Source: Moniliophthora roreri
Taxonomy: Eukaryota > Basidiomycota > Agaricomycetes > Agaricales > Marasmiaceae
Assembly: GCA_001466705.2 (NCBI GenBank)
Contig: LATX02000123.1
Span: 248,001-312,000, forward strand
Length of the DNA: 64,000 nt
Reading direction: 5' to 3'
Positions 22,982 through 34,168 of this stretch are shown one piece after another. The first letter of the stretch is position 1. Each line of letters opens with the position of its first letter. The notes beneath the pieces were generated by a model, which did not search any database, was not told where the DNA came from, and saw only the letters and a program-made list of their open reading frames with translations. The translations under genes were made by a program, and so were the position numbers.

Positions 22982-25731
22982 ATGGCTCACTCTTTTGCCA
23001 TACGCGCTTTGGTTTCGCTTACCGCTTTGACCACAGTTCACGCTTATTTCCTAGTTGGTCCCCGTGAGTATGGCGTCACCGAATTTTCTTTGCAAGCTGA
23101 TCAAAATCTGCTACAGGAAACTTCCTCACTATTGAGCGAATAGACCCCATCGTCAATATTGGAACAGTCGCCACTCATGTTCATTCCGGTATGCATGGCT
23201 TAAAGGCGTTATCTCTTTCTTCAGGGCTGAATTGGAGTCATCTAGTTCTCGGTGGCAGCAATTTCAGGGTCAACACGAACACTTCATTTTTGAGGCAGAG
23301 CGAGTGTACCTCCATGCCGATTGCTGAAGACAAGTCAGCTTACTGGTTCCCCGTGTGTATTATTCCTTTCTGCTGGCATCTTTCAGGCACTCAACAGGTA
23401 CCACGTTTGCTATCTAGACGCTCTATTTCCAGTGCGTTCCTCCTGTCAAATCATGTTGGTTTTCGGGCGGCTTACATTAACGTCACGATAGATGGAAGAA
23501 CGGCTCTTTCACTTCCGTGAACGGTGGTTCTGTCATGTACGTATGAAGGTACCGAATCCTCACATTGTCGCTGACGCGCCCGTTTCCGCCGTTCCCTAGG
23601 TGTACGTCAAATGTCGTTTTATTCGCCACCATCGTTTTGACATCTTGTTAGATTATCTCTATGACGGCAAACCTGGCGTCACCACCGCTTTTCCTGATGA
23701 TGTAGGTCAATGCTTACTGTTCAGTAGTGGTTCGGGACTAATTTGTATTTTCATAGTTCCGAATGATTTCTGGTAATAGGTTCTGTTCAGTTTCGAATCA
23801 ACAGCGTTCTCATATTCCCTAGGTGACCCACTGCTCAGAACTTACGATCCGAACAGCAAAGCCCAGAAGGCTATCACTTTCTTATGTCTCGACTTCAACG
23901 GCGTCACTACCAAGCACGATTCTCTCCCCAACAAGAGTTGCCCAAGTGGAATTCGTTCCCAAGTTGTAAGTCGATCTGTTGCTGGTGTCTCTGGTTTCAG
24001 CGTACTGAGCATCATCGTAGAACTTCCCAATGTGCTGGGACGGCAAGGTATGGACAACGCGCCAACTGTCATGTGCCGTTCGATGCCAACTTACATCTTG
24101 ACATTCAGAACACCGATTCCCCTGACCATAAATCGCATGTTGCCTTCCCGTCAGGAGGTCCCGACTCGGGTGATTGCACTGATCCCAATTATCCTGTCAG
24201 GATGCCTCGAATTTTCAATGAGGTAAATTTGCCCTGAATTTGACAAATTTTGATATCTAAACACGCCTTAGATCTACTGGGCCACTAACGAATTTGAGGC
24301 TTACAGAAACGAGGCCATGAAGCCCGATCAACCTTTCGTGTATGTGTGTTACGAATTGCTAACGAGTTCAGGGCTGACATTTTAAATCTAGCTTCTCGCA
24401 CGGTGATCGTACTGGCTATGGGTATCATGGAGGTGAGCATCTTCGTCAGCTGCTGGAATCGGCAGAGATGTAAACGGTGTTTTTTGGACAGACTTCATCA
24501 ATGGCTGGGACGAAGGTGTCCTTCAGAGAGTCGTTGACAAGTGCTATTGCAGTAAGCAGCTTCATTTCAAACTGTCACCGTTAAAGGTACTGATGCCAAT
24601 GGTGAAGATGACTTCGGTGATGCTTCTTGCTGCGCACAACAAGGCCTTTTCACCCTGAACACCGAGGGCCACTGCCGTATAACTAGGTCTATCAACGAAA
24701 TCAGTAAGTCGTGTCCGTCTTTCAAGGGTCAAACTTAAGCTTATTTCTACGCGTCCCCAGCCACCGGAACTCTGCCCAAGCTTCCTGGAAACAATCCTGT
24801 TCAGGAGGAAGGCAACAGGGCGAGCATGTTCACCGACAACTCCCACCCCGGATTCCTTTCCCCCGTTTACGTTTACACCGGTGATCAGCCTGATAAAGTT
24901 GGCACTCCAGTGGCCGGCGGTAGCGGACCGGGAAATGTCCCAACCTACGTTGCCGAACCTTCTTCACCTGTGTCCACGGCTGCCTCTGCCTCAGCTGCCT
25001 CCTCGGAGGCTGCTGCCACCACGATTGCATCAAGCGAGGGTTCTACGCAAACTCAAGGTTCAGCAGGAAGCACTTCGGCTGCTTCTGGTCCGGCCTCAAC
25101 TCCTGCTTCTGGACCTTATGGAGGAGTTGGCACTTCGACCACTTCGAGCGAGGACTCTGCCCAGACTCAAGGTTCAGCAGAAAGCAGTTCAGCTGCCGAC
25201 CCCGCTTCTGGACCTTATGGAGGAGTTGGCACTTCGACCACTTCGAGCGAGGACTCTGCCCAGACTCAAGGTTCAGCAGAAAGCACTTCAGCTGCTGACC
25301 CTGCCTCAAGTCCCACTTCTGGACAAGGTACCTCGACGGCTTCAAGCGAGGAGTCTGCCCAGGGTCAGAGTTCAGCAGAAAGTACCTCAGCCGCTGATCC
25401 CGTATCGAGTCCTACTTCTGGACAGGGTACCTCGACGGCTTCAAGCGAGGAGTCCGCGCAGACTCAGGCTTCATCCGAAGCGCCTCCCCCTCCGGCTTCT
25501 GGACCATACGGAAGCGGCGACGATTCGACTTCCGGGGGACATGTATACGGGAGCACAGGTTCTTCCAATGGTGCCAGCAATGGTTCTAATGGTACATCTG
25601 GCTCTCACGCCTCTGGAACATCGTCGTCTTCGACTTGCCATCGCCGAACTACTGGCAAGCGTCGCCGCTCCCTTCGCAAAGCGCGTCACCACCATGATTC
25701 GAGGAAGCGATTCACTGACAACCTCTTCTGA
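22982..25731 (+). CDS. Secreted DUF1996 protein with a Ser/Thr/Ala repeat tail
   Basis: Member of the fungal DUF1996 family of secreted proteins, biochemical role unknown. Signal peptide MAHSFAIRALVSLTALTTVH is followed by YFLVGPRNFLTIERIDPIVN, the family start. Later exons give GGSNFRVNTNTSF, AEDKSAYWFP, DFRMISGDPLLRTYDP, ITFLCLDFNG, NFPMCWDGK, DSPDHKSHVAFPSGGPDSGD, FSHGDRTGYGYHGDFINGW and LPKLPGNNPVQ. Many introns of 45-60 bases separate them. From about 24960 the last exon is a Ser/Thr/Ala/Gln-rich linker with four repeats, ending in a very basic tail (HRRTTGKRRRSLRKARHHHD). The junction between GGSV (near 23535) and YLYDGKPG (23653) does not splice in frame with standard sites, so either the exon model or the gene has a local defect there. 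A 23387-23397 microexon is also doubtful. Confidence 0.82.
25111..25518 (+). repeat. 99-base tandem repeat inside the DUF1996 gene
   Basis: Four diverged units start near 25111, 25210, 25321 and 25420, with spacings of 99, 111 and 99 bases, so the array stays in frame (33- or 37-residue units). Each unit encodes a Gly-rich opening (GPYGGVG or GQG) then TSTTSSEDSAQTQGSAES or a variant. Units 1 and 2 are near-identical at DNA level, which points to recent duplication. Confidence 0.85.
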
Positions 25732-26469
25732 ATCTACACTTCTTGCAATTGACATCACTCATACTCGTTCCATCATTATATCTCATTCCCGGCTAGACGC
25801 GCATTAGTCGCATCGTTTTCGTGTCTGTTTTGCATCTCTTCTCATCATTCATCTCGTCTGCTCGATTCTCCCTATAACAACATCATTGATCGCATCTAGC
25901 AGCTAGCCCTGCTGTCCGAATACTATCATCACATTCACACCTCCATGTCGGAGACTCATCCTTTCCTTCGCTGGATTAGGCTTCTGGCAGGCTGTCGTGG
26001 GAGGGCCTTTATGCACTGAATTAGTATACCACTTAACTCGTGGATTCCTTGTGCACATGTACCCAGTTATCGTTATGCTTTCCAAGTATTATCGTGTTGA
26101 TTTTAGAATGGTCGCGGTGTGATCGGACGGGTGTTAACGCTCGTGACTCGTGCCACGAGCTGCTTAGCAAGGCAACGGGTGGGTTGAGACGTGTGGAAGA
26201 AGTACCTCGCCCCGGCCCATTGTCATGGACGATGACACTATGCAGAGTTTTCCAGTTTTCCTCATGGTTACGCGTTGAACATACTTTCCCCAAAGTTTTG
26301 CATCATGTTCCGTTGGAGGGGATGTTTGATGCCGTCAGGCTGGGGGCTTGGGAGGTCGAAAACAAGGGTCAACAAGGGCGGGAACTCATTTACTGATTAT
26401 CATGCAGGAAATCCTCTTCGAGTCCTATCACAGCCCCATTTCTGCACTAGTGTTCCGAAACATTGGGGA
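25732..26469. other. Intergenic region after the DUF1996 gene
   Basis: The first 150 bases are the CT-rich 3' region of the DUF1996 gene. Short frames on both strands to 26400 show no domain or repeat. Confidence 0.5.
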
Positions 26470-27580
26470 ATGAACGGTCATTCTCAGCCTACTCCGTCAG
26501 AGTTTGTCCAAATTGGTGAAGGAATATACCTTCGCCGAGCCAAGTCGAGTGGGGACGAAACCAAGGATCCAAAGTGCGTATAATTCACTGTTCAGGCCCG
26601 AGGAGTATTACTGACATTCGAACTACAGTGTCATCCTCGTATTTGGTTGGAGTGAGTTTGCGCAACTCCCATACAGGCGCGTTGAGCGCGACTTACATAT
26701 TATCGTATAGTGGCCGCCAAACTCGCCCATATCCACAAATATACAAAGGTCTACGAGGAATTATACCCCAACTCAACTCAAATTCTCGTCAGAAGCCAAC
26801 CCAAGTTTTTTTGGAGTCGTGAGAGCACCCGAGTAAGCCCCGTCGGTTTATCGTTCTCGTTCTTTACTCAGTGAATACCGACAGATAGCCAACTTGATCC
26901 CCGTCGTTGAAGTTATGGAAGCTCTTGGTTGTATTCCATCCAAGAAGACTGATGTTGCCAACCCTCCTTCCGCTCCTCGTATCCTGGTTCATAGTTTCTC
27001 TAACGGTGAGGTCGACGTACCGCCTCTGTACTCAATCAACTTACGGCTTCTCTATATAGGAGGCGCGATGCAGCTCATAACACTTGCAAACCTTCTCAGC
27101 GCTCGAGGGATAACGCCGGCATCATACAGCAATCGGAAGCCAACCTCAGCCATGGTCATCGATTCCTCTCCCGCCGCCGGCACGTACAGTAGTACCGTGA
27201 AGGCATTCACAGTGCATATCAAAAGCCCCTTCCTCCGGTTCCCAATGAAACTGTTCATTACCTTCCTCTTTGTCATTCGATTTATTCATGAGCGAGTTTT
27301 CCGTGCTCGCCCCATGTTTGAACGCTTGAGAAATAGCTTGAATAGTCGGAGCACACTTCCGTGGATGGATGTAAACACCCCACGCTTGTATCTGTACTCG
27401 AAGAAGGACGAGCTGATACCGTGGAAAGAAGTTGAAGAACATATCGAGGATGGGAAGAAGGCAGGATTAAATATCCGGAGCGAGGTTTTTGAGAACTCTG
27501 CGCATGTCGCACATGCAAGAGCTGAACCTAATCGATACTGGTCTCTGATAAAAGAGACTTGGTCGAGCGCTCTGAATTAG
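26470..27580 (+). CDS. TMEM53 / DUF829 family alpha/beta-hydrolase-like protein
   Basis: Five exons (26470..26573, 26629..26651, 26711..26832, 26885..27005, 27060..27580) sum to 296 residues. Family features in order: NVILVFGWMAAKLAHIHKYT, then LYPNSTQILVRSQPKFFW, then RILVHSFSNGGAMQL, where the Ser sits at the nucleophile-elbow position (G/H-x-S-x-G-G), then LPWMDVNTPRLYLYSKKDEL with the acid position, and finally NSAHVAHARAEPNRYW with the His. Animal TMEM53 is a nuclear-envelope protein; the fungal role and substrate are unknown. A 23-base second exon is required by the conserved VFGW stretch. Confidence 0.88.
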
Positions 27581-27699
27581 CTAGGAAGCTGACGGCACAG
27601 GCCGATAGATATAGTCAACTAGAGTAGATCGTAAAGCCATGTAATTTCTGTAATGATACAGCAATGATATACAAAAACATCCATTGCTATCATCGCACA

Positions 27700-27850
27700 T
27701 CGGTTGGTTTGATTTTCAGGCTCCTGCTCCATGAAAATACCACTCCCCGGGCTATGGAGTTGGCGTGGTCTCGCTCTAGCACAATCCGCTGCCTTGAATT
27801 GTCTCCCCGGTTAAGTGACAGAGTATCAAGGCAATTCCGGCCAACCGTCG
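27700..27850 (-). pseudogene. Carboxylesterase 3'-end fragment (relic A)
   Basis: About 150 bases align on the minus strand with the last exon of esterase E2 (near 52425-52565): the segments matching SPEW...[13 protein letters not shown] and LEQEPENQ are all recognisable at DNA level, with indels and stops. Only the final ~45 codons remain. It also matches the end of relic B, 3.4 kb away in the same orientation. Confidence 0.75.
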
Positions 27851-29056
27851 TTTTCATCCGGTAGTGTCAGGGAAGTAGTCAATTCCACTTATATATAATG
27901 AACTAACTTGAGTGCTCTACTGTAGCCGACTTACCCTTGTATATGGTCCGTAGCGGCCAAGCCTTATCCGACACCGTAACCTCGCCGCCGCCTACTTCAA
28001 CGAGTATTCCTCTGCCCAACTCCAACGATACCCGACCTCTTCCCAGCTCCTAGCTTTCACGGCATTAATGGGATCCACAGGTTAGCACATGGGAGAACGG
28101 TCGTGGCTTTGACTCGGTCGTAACCTGCATAGTGTATCAGGTCATCCATGGTTGAGCTGCCTGACACGTCAAAATGCCTTGAGCTTTCTGATGAGGGTTC
28201 TAAGAAGAAAATGACACGTACCATGAATCGACCAATCTCGCCGCACAATTCCTTTTCTGATTCTTCTTGATGACATTCTTAATCCATGTCGAGTATTGTC
28301 GCAATGAGAATAGACGGGATGGATGAAAGACGAGGTGATCGAAAAGAAAGGAGCAATGGCAAGCGAGTGCCCGCAGCTGCCTACGGGTACACGGAGACAA
28401 GAAGCAAGCGTGGGAAAGTCACAACTGGTAGTCTAGGATATGAAGACGCACTGAATCATTACCATGAAGTTTCTTGACTTCCAAGTTGTTCTCTGAATGA
28501 CTTGCGGCTCCATGTAGCTCAAGTTAGACATGGACAGAAGACATCACACATATATACACTCATCCTCAGCATTTACCCGGGATTCACGCTTCCAGGCGCC
28601 TTTTCCGACGGCGCCTAGGCTTCGAAGCGTTCCAGTTTGTCACTCCCCATCTCCGTCTAAGATCTTCAGACAAAGGAAACATCCCGGACATTGATGAGAT
28701 CTCAACACTCAGGCCTCAGGACCAGACAGTGAATCATCTTGCGGTGAGAGGGGGCTTTATTGGGCGCATTTTTTATACTTACAGTAACCGTAGCACTTCT
28801 GCAAAGTGACTGACCTTTCAATGATTCATTAGCTCATGAACCTCTGTCCTTTGATCTTGGACCCTGATTTTACTGCAATGATCATGCGACGTCCGCATCC
28901 ACCGTAGGTTTGACGTTCCTTAAGCGCTGCGACCTTGATTCTGAGGAATAGAAATGTCAGCTTTGGTGATGAGCGAGGCGCTAAAGATGACGTATAGTGC
29001 CGGTTTGGCGGTGTACACGCTGTTCTCTCAGAACCGGGAATGCCCACGACTTCGTC
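27851..29056. other. 1.2 kb without a supported gene
   Basis: Short frames only. This stretch lies between esterase relic A and the membrane protein gene and may be further decayed sequence; I could not align it to the esterase. Confidence 0.4.
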
Positions 29057-30842
29057 ATGGAGAACCACGAGCAGGAGCCCAACGGCGCTCTCAACGCAAT
29101 CCTATCTCCGGCTGCAGTGCGTGCTATTATCCCCTCACACCCCGAGCTTTGTTGGATTGACAAATCTTCCTTGCTCCAGCCGTCATCCGCCAGCAATCGT
29201 ACCAACTTTCGGCTGTTGGAGTGGCTCCGGGGGCCAGGTGACTCACACATTGTCTTTCAAACCGATGAGGCTGCCCTCGAGGCATGGACTTCACATTGGG
29301 ATTCAAAATGGAAGGATTTCCAAGAGACATATCCTGACACCTCTGCTACGTTGGCTCTGATGTCGCGACATGAGATGAGCGATCATGTTCGGAATACGGT
29401 CAGTCTATTATCCTGTCCATGTTGTCTGTGTGGAGGTGCTAATTCGCTACTAGTAGGAGGCTGAAATAACACGTGTGTGGGGTCGGTGGAGTGAGTTGCA
29501 CATAAAAGATGCGAGTATATATACCACAGATTTCGAGTGATCATTTCCTCACCGAGTTTCCTGCAGGATGAAGCCGAAATTCAGGCGGGATCTATGTTTA
29601 TTGGCAAGTTAGTGGATGAAATTCCGCCGTTGACCTCTTGGTTGAATGTGGGTCACTATCAGATATCCATCCAACATGCCTGAACATTCCCTATTCTAGC
29701 AACGACTCCATCAGGTCACTTTCGTTGCCTTGACTCTATGTTGCTGTCCAATACTGATCCTAACCAATGGCAGGAATCAGATCACAGTGAATACATTCCA
29801 CAAGTGAGGGCTTTTCAGCCAGAAGACACATTTACTTATGCATTTTTCAGGTTCAGCAGCTCGAAAAGGTGTATCAGTTTTGTCTGCAAAGCTTTTCATA
29901 TGTTATAAACCAGAGGCAGACAAAAACTGTTCGGAGATTGCGATTCCTCCCCGTAGGTCACTCTTCATATCACAGTGACAAAGTCGTGTTCACCTTCTCG
30001 CTTCACCTTGAAGGATAGAGGAGCATCCGACCCATTACCGGACTTTGAGCAAACGAATCGTGACAATATTCCCCTCAGCACATTGAATGTCTCCGATCCT
30101 CGTCCAGGAACATCAGGCTCTCCACATATGTCCCGTCCTTCGTCGACATCCCAAAGTATGGATGCAGTTGCATTTCCAATTCCAAGTGTATTTCCAGCTG
30201 GTAACCAACCACAAACTGGTCCATTTATATTTCCTGCAGAGGCCCAAGGGCTGCCGACTCCTCAGGCTCCTGCTAATGCAGGTGTCAACGGCGCATTCAC
30301 AGTTCCTCTGAGTTCAACTACGCAGTATAAGTCAGTCATACTCAGTTACTCCCTGTACACAGTTCCTTCTGATCCTAAAGCTTCTCATCAGAGCTAATCT
30401 CACAAGTCTCCTTGCTATATCATTCTTCGGAGCATCTATATCATGGTCCGTGGTGTTTTCTGGCACACGGGGCGACTTGATTATCATATCGTGGTCGGCG
30501 AGTGTCTTCATTGTGGGCACCATATGCGCAGCATCGGGGTCTATCCTCGTTGAGACTGATGACAATATCATGAACAGATTCGTTCATGTCCGATGGGTCG
30601 TCCGCGTGTTGACAATTTTATCTATGCTACATGTTTTCGCAGGCCTGACGCTCATCAGCATTGCTCTTCTCCTTTTCGACCCGAATGCCTCACAACCACA
30701 GTCCGAAGTCACGGCTGATGGCGCATTTTCTCTACGGGCATCGATAGCTGCCGGAGCCTATGCGGTATCCATGAATTCGCTTGTCGCCATTTTTGCCTTG
30801 CTTGTCAGGAGGAGATACTCAAGACGGACCTGGTTTACGTAG
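29057..30842 (+). CDS. Multi-exon membrane protein of unknown function
   Basis: The start MENHEQEPNGALNAILSPAA is followed by a globular segment (NFRLLEWLRGPGDSHIVFQ, WTSHWDSKWKDFQETYPD). Short exons follow: EAEITRVWGRWSELHIKD, then DEAEIQAGSMFIGKLVDEIP, then VQQLEKVYQFCLQSFSYVIN. A Pro/Ser-rich linker runs from about 29985 to 30330. The last exon (from about 30390) encodes hydrophobic helices: ANLTSLLAISFFGASISWSV, LIIISWSASVFIVGTICAAS, VLTILSMLHVFAGLTLISIA and AYAVSMNSLVAIFALLVRRR, so three or four membrane spans, ending in Arg-rich residues. Internal splice sites are only partly resolved (one may use a GC donor), and two genes cannot be excluded. No family recognised. Confidence 0.55.
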
Positions 30843-31072
30843 TATTAATCAAACCTGTATAATTGAGTCATCTTCAGTGATTGAACGTTTCTGTACTGTT
30901 CTAAACATGGGAAGTCACAATCAGTTGGGGATGTAGTCCAAAGAAATGCTTCACGAAAGTGACTGCCCTTATATAAATTGGATTCATGCCAAGGTACAAG
31001 GGGGTATAGAACAAATATTCTAATTTTATTGACGTTCCGACTTATTTGCCACGACCGCACATCGGTCACTTA

Positions 31073-31915
31073 GTCTGGTTTGCAGGCTCCTGCTCCATGA
31101 AACTATCACTCGCTGTTGTCGAGTTGGCTGTAACGCGATCCGCTACCTTGAACGGTCTCCCTTGTCAGTGACAAGGTACTGAGGCCATTCCGGCGAGTGC
31201 TCCAGTGTATGTTGAGATCAACAAAACGGGCGAATGAGAGCCAATATGCTATAAGTTCCTTGACGAATGCGCTCTCGACCGGCTTCGATCCCGTGAAAGC
31301 ATCGTTCCGTTATCACTGTTCGGAATTCATCGTAGACATGATTGGGCCTGCAAGCAAAAGGTAGCTCACAGGGTGTTGGAGCTAAGTAACATCGTCCAGT
31401 TCTCTGTTGCGGTGTTTGCGGTTGCGGGATTCAGCTGAGTATAGCAGTAGGCCCAAGATTTGGGTGCTTCAGAGAATGCTTCTCCGCGCTGCTGATTTCT
31501 TGAACACGTGCGCGAAGCGGATTCTGTATAGGTCCAGCGCAGGTCAACAAGTTCTCTCCAGTCACGACTCAGATATTCAGGTGATTCATTGTCGCTTTTC
31601 GGGAATCGGGATAAGCCTGCTCACAAAAGTCAATAATGAACAGCAGAAACGGGGACTCGTACCTTCAAGATGCCTTCGACGGTGAGCGCGGGGAAAATGG
31701 AACGCATCATTTCGGCGGGCTCTGCATCTCCGTCAACTACTGTTTCATCTGATGTTACTCTGAGACCAAAAGTTATGCTTAAAACCCGAAGCATGAAAAA
31801 AGAGAAAGACAAATGATTTACCCAACAATCAGAGGCACCTTTACGAATTTTCCTTCCTTGATCAGTGTCGTAGAGTGACCAACAATCACTTTGCCATCCA
31901 CCGTAGAGTACGCAA
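31073..31915 (-). pseudogene. Carboxylesterase relic B, 3' half
   Basis: Minus-strand sequence matching the second half of E1/E2. It contains the exon-7 counterpart STTLIKEGKFVKVPLIVG (31828-31915), exon 8 SIFPALTVEGILK, exon 9 VVTGENLLTCA, exon 10 EAFSEAPKSWAYCYTQLNP and the last exon [18 protein letters not shown]. Splice sites between them are partly preserved. The catalytic His is gone (TANTATENW in place of the HAAEN motif), a frameshift follows SFARFVDLN, and stops interrupt exon 9 and the last exon. The N-terminal half with the HGGG loop and the nucleophile Ser was not found upstream (to 32330). This is a truncated, dead copy. Confidence 0.85.
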
Positions 31916-32479
31916 GGAATAGACTTGTGAGCAGCATCGCTGGCACGATTTGCGCGTAAGATCCTGGGAACATAATTTCCGGTGACCCAGAGGCCCCATT
32001 TTTCGAACTTCTTGAGATGGATGGCCGTCGTGTCTGCATCCCCATCGACCAGATTGTCAGCAGACCAAGAACATCATTCCTCGAATGCATGTGCAAGATC
32101 TCTGGGTGCTTCCCTTGATGCTTGCTCTGGAGAAAATCACTGTGTGGTCCTAGAGGAGCGTGTCACTCACGACCAGTCACCAGGCCAAAGTTCCGGGTGG
32201 CATGAGGGTTCGAATATATCATCAGCGAGTGGAACTGAAGCCCGTTTTCAAGGCATCAGTGGTGGTTATGAATTATTCTCAGCTCGTTCTTACTCCGTGA
32301 CAGTTTTCGAGCAACCTGGTGAGCTTCAAGCACAGAAAAGTTTCCAGCACAGAAATTGGACCATTCACGCGACCCGGGCCGGATGGCCTCACGTGCGTTT
32401 TCCCCTGTCAAAATTCTTTTACGTCTAAGACTCGTTTGCTCGAGGTTTACTGCCGACTTTTTACTCTATCCGCCCTCTA
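31916..32479. other. Flank between relic B and the LAMTOR1-like gene
   Basis: The first ~200 bases may be eroded esterase exon 6 sequence, judged only by position. The rest is the upstream region of the plus-strand gene at 32480. Confidence 0.4.
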
Positions 32480-33129
32480 ATGTTCGAAAACTTGCTTAAT
32501 CCTTACCTTTCATGTTGCTCCTTTTGCAAAAAGTCCCCAGACACCGAATTGGAACGCGAGGATGTGATTGACGAGACTTCTCGGCTTATACCAACTGCCG
32601 AACAGCCCCCTTCGTGAGTAATTTTTCCCATCTTCGACTCAGGAAATATGTTGATAACTGATTTGGACTGCAGAACACCAAGACTGGTCTATGTTGACCA
32701 TGAGCAATTGCGAGAACGACTGGGGACCATTGTTCGTGCAAAAGAAGGGTGAGGAATTCTTTGCCTTATCTCGAACTGTTCACTGATACAACGATAACCT
32801 AAAGCAAAATGGTCAACGTGATCAAACGAACTCACTTTAAAAATCGCACCCAGACGCGATTCGATACCCTTGGCCACGCTGCTGGCCGAATGCATGCGAC
32901 GGTACCACGAATGCGGAATCATTACACCACGGAGTCTGAGAGTGAAATGTCTGCCCCAGAGGAAACTCTTCATAGAGAAAATGGTCTAACCGAGGTGAGC
33001 CCCCCAAATCACAACGACATGGACGACACTGAATCATTGATTCCGACACAGACCCAGACACCTACTTCCTCGCTACAAGAATCGTTCGTTCCACACTCCG
33101 CGAAGTTATCATTGAGCTGGGAAGATTAA
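32480..33129 (+). CDS. LAMTOR1/p18-like lysosomal (vacuolar) adaptor protein
   Basis: Three exons (32480..32613, 32674..32748, 32805..33129) sum to 177 residues. The N-terminus MFENLLNPYLSCCSFCKKSP has a Cys cluster suited to palmitoylation, as in the lipid-anchored LAMTOR1 N-terminus. The core PRLVYVDHEQLRERLGTIVR then AKEGKMVNV matches, from memory, a conserved block of fungal proteins annotated as late endosomal/lysosomal adaptors. LAMTOR1 anchors the Ragulator complex that recruits Rag GTPases and TORC1. The C-terminal 100 residues are Ser/Thr/Pro-rich and not conserved. The model is secure; the family call rests on the short core and is less so. Confidence 0.65.
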
Positions 33130-34168
33130 GGCTGCTGGTATCCAAAAGGCAGAGCTAAGGCTGTATACCCGACTCCAGAGGAAATGCACTTTGGGATTTA
33201 AGACCTCTTGCGTTAGGAGGTACCTGATGACAGAGCGGATACGCTCATTGTTGTACGAGTTTGAAGGCGCTGCTTTAGAGTATGGTAAGAGATCAGTGGA
33301 CATTTTGTTGTACTATCGTCTTTACAGTTATAGCACGATAACGACTGGCATGTATCACCCTCCGCCCCCCTTCCATTCCGGTAACTCGTGGTATTTTTCG
33401 ATACAGTAATCGACAAGTCCTTATCACCTTATATTGCGCTCGTTGGAATCTAAACTTTTCGTCGGACTGCGATCTCTGCGGACTTCAGTACTGTAGGACT
33501 GTGCCTCCGGTGCGTCGGTATCCAACTTAGCTCTCCTGATTGGCCCCCCTGGTGCAGTGACCACATTCGGCCCCACAAGGATCAATGCGAAAACTTGATG
33601 ATGGAGTATGCACGCGAAAGCATTAACGCAACTTCACAAAGCTCCAACGGGTAATAAGAGTCTCCAATCTTTGCATGACGACAACCTGCGACGGCTAGCA
33701 CATGCACCTTCAGAGTCGACCCGGCAGCTCGCCACTTGTTCTTTTGCATTGATTATAGCTTTGAAAGACCGCCGATCATCACAACTGAACTTGGACTCTA
33801 GAATTTAGACTCATTCCGAACTCATATTACATGGCATGCTGGAGCCTGAAGGCTCGAAAACCGTTTCGACTGTTATCATTTCACCCCATCATCAAGGAAG
33901 AAGACAACTCCGATTGGCCAATGCTATTCTACTCCTCATAAAGGTGCGCGAATCATCGCGCCGGGAAATACTGCGGTATCTGCGAGTAGTCGGCGAGCTC
34001 TCGTAATCTCTGACTGCCATCTCGACCGTCTTTACTTTTCAGGCCGTCATCATATCTTTGGAATCGGTTGAGGGGAGGCTGTCTGGCATATAAAAGTCGC
34101 CCCCCCTCAGAGCATCAATCCTCATCACGTTCTACCTTAGCAGACACTCACAGCCCACAATCTTCAGC
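33130..34168. other. 1 kb upstream of the dioxygenase gene
   Basis: Small frames only. The proximal part is a normal promoter: TATAAAA at 34089-34095 in a GC-poor gap, followed by a leader of about 75 bases. Confidence 0.5.
34089..34095 (+). promoter_or_regulatory. TATA box of the intradiol dioxygenase gene
   Basis: TATAAAA lies 74-80 bases before the ATG at 34169. Confidence 0.6.

Noticed and set aside
24830..25758. Long open frames on other strands/frames over the DUF1996 repeat tail
   Set aside because: They arise from the repetitive GC-rich codons; only the Ser/Thr-rich frame continues the family domain.
27700..31215. Interpretation of the two matching segments as LTRs of a retroelement
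   Set aside because: Both match the last coding exon of the esterase, they lack TG...CA ends, and the interval holds no reverse transcriptase or integrase.
31270..31310. TTCGATCCC resembling a tRNA T-loop
   Set aside because: It lies inside the last exon of esterase relic B (reverse strand), which explains the sequence.
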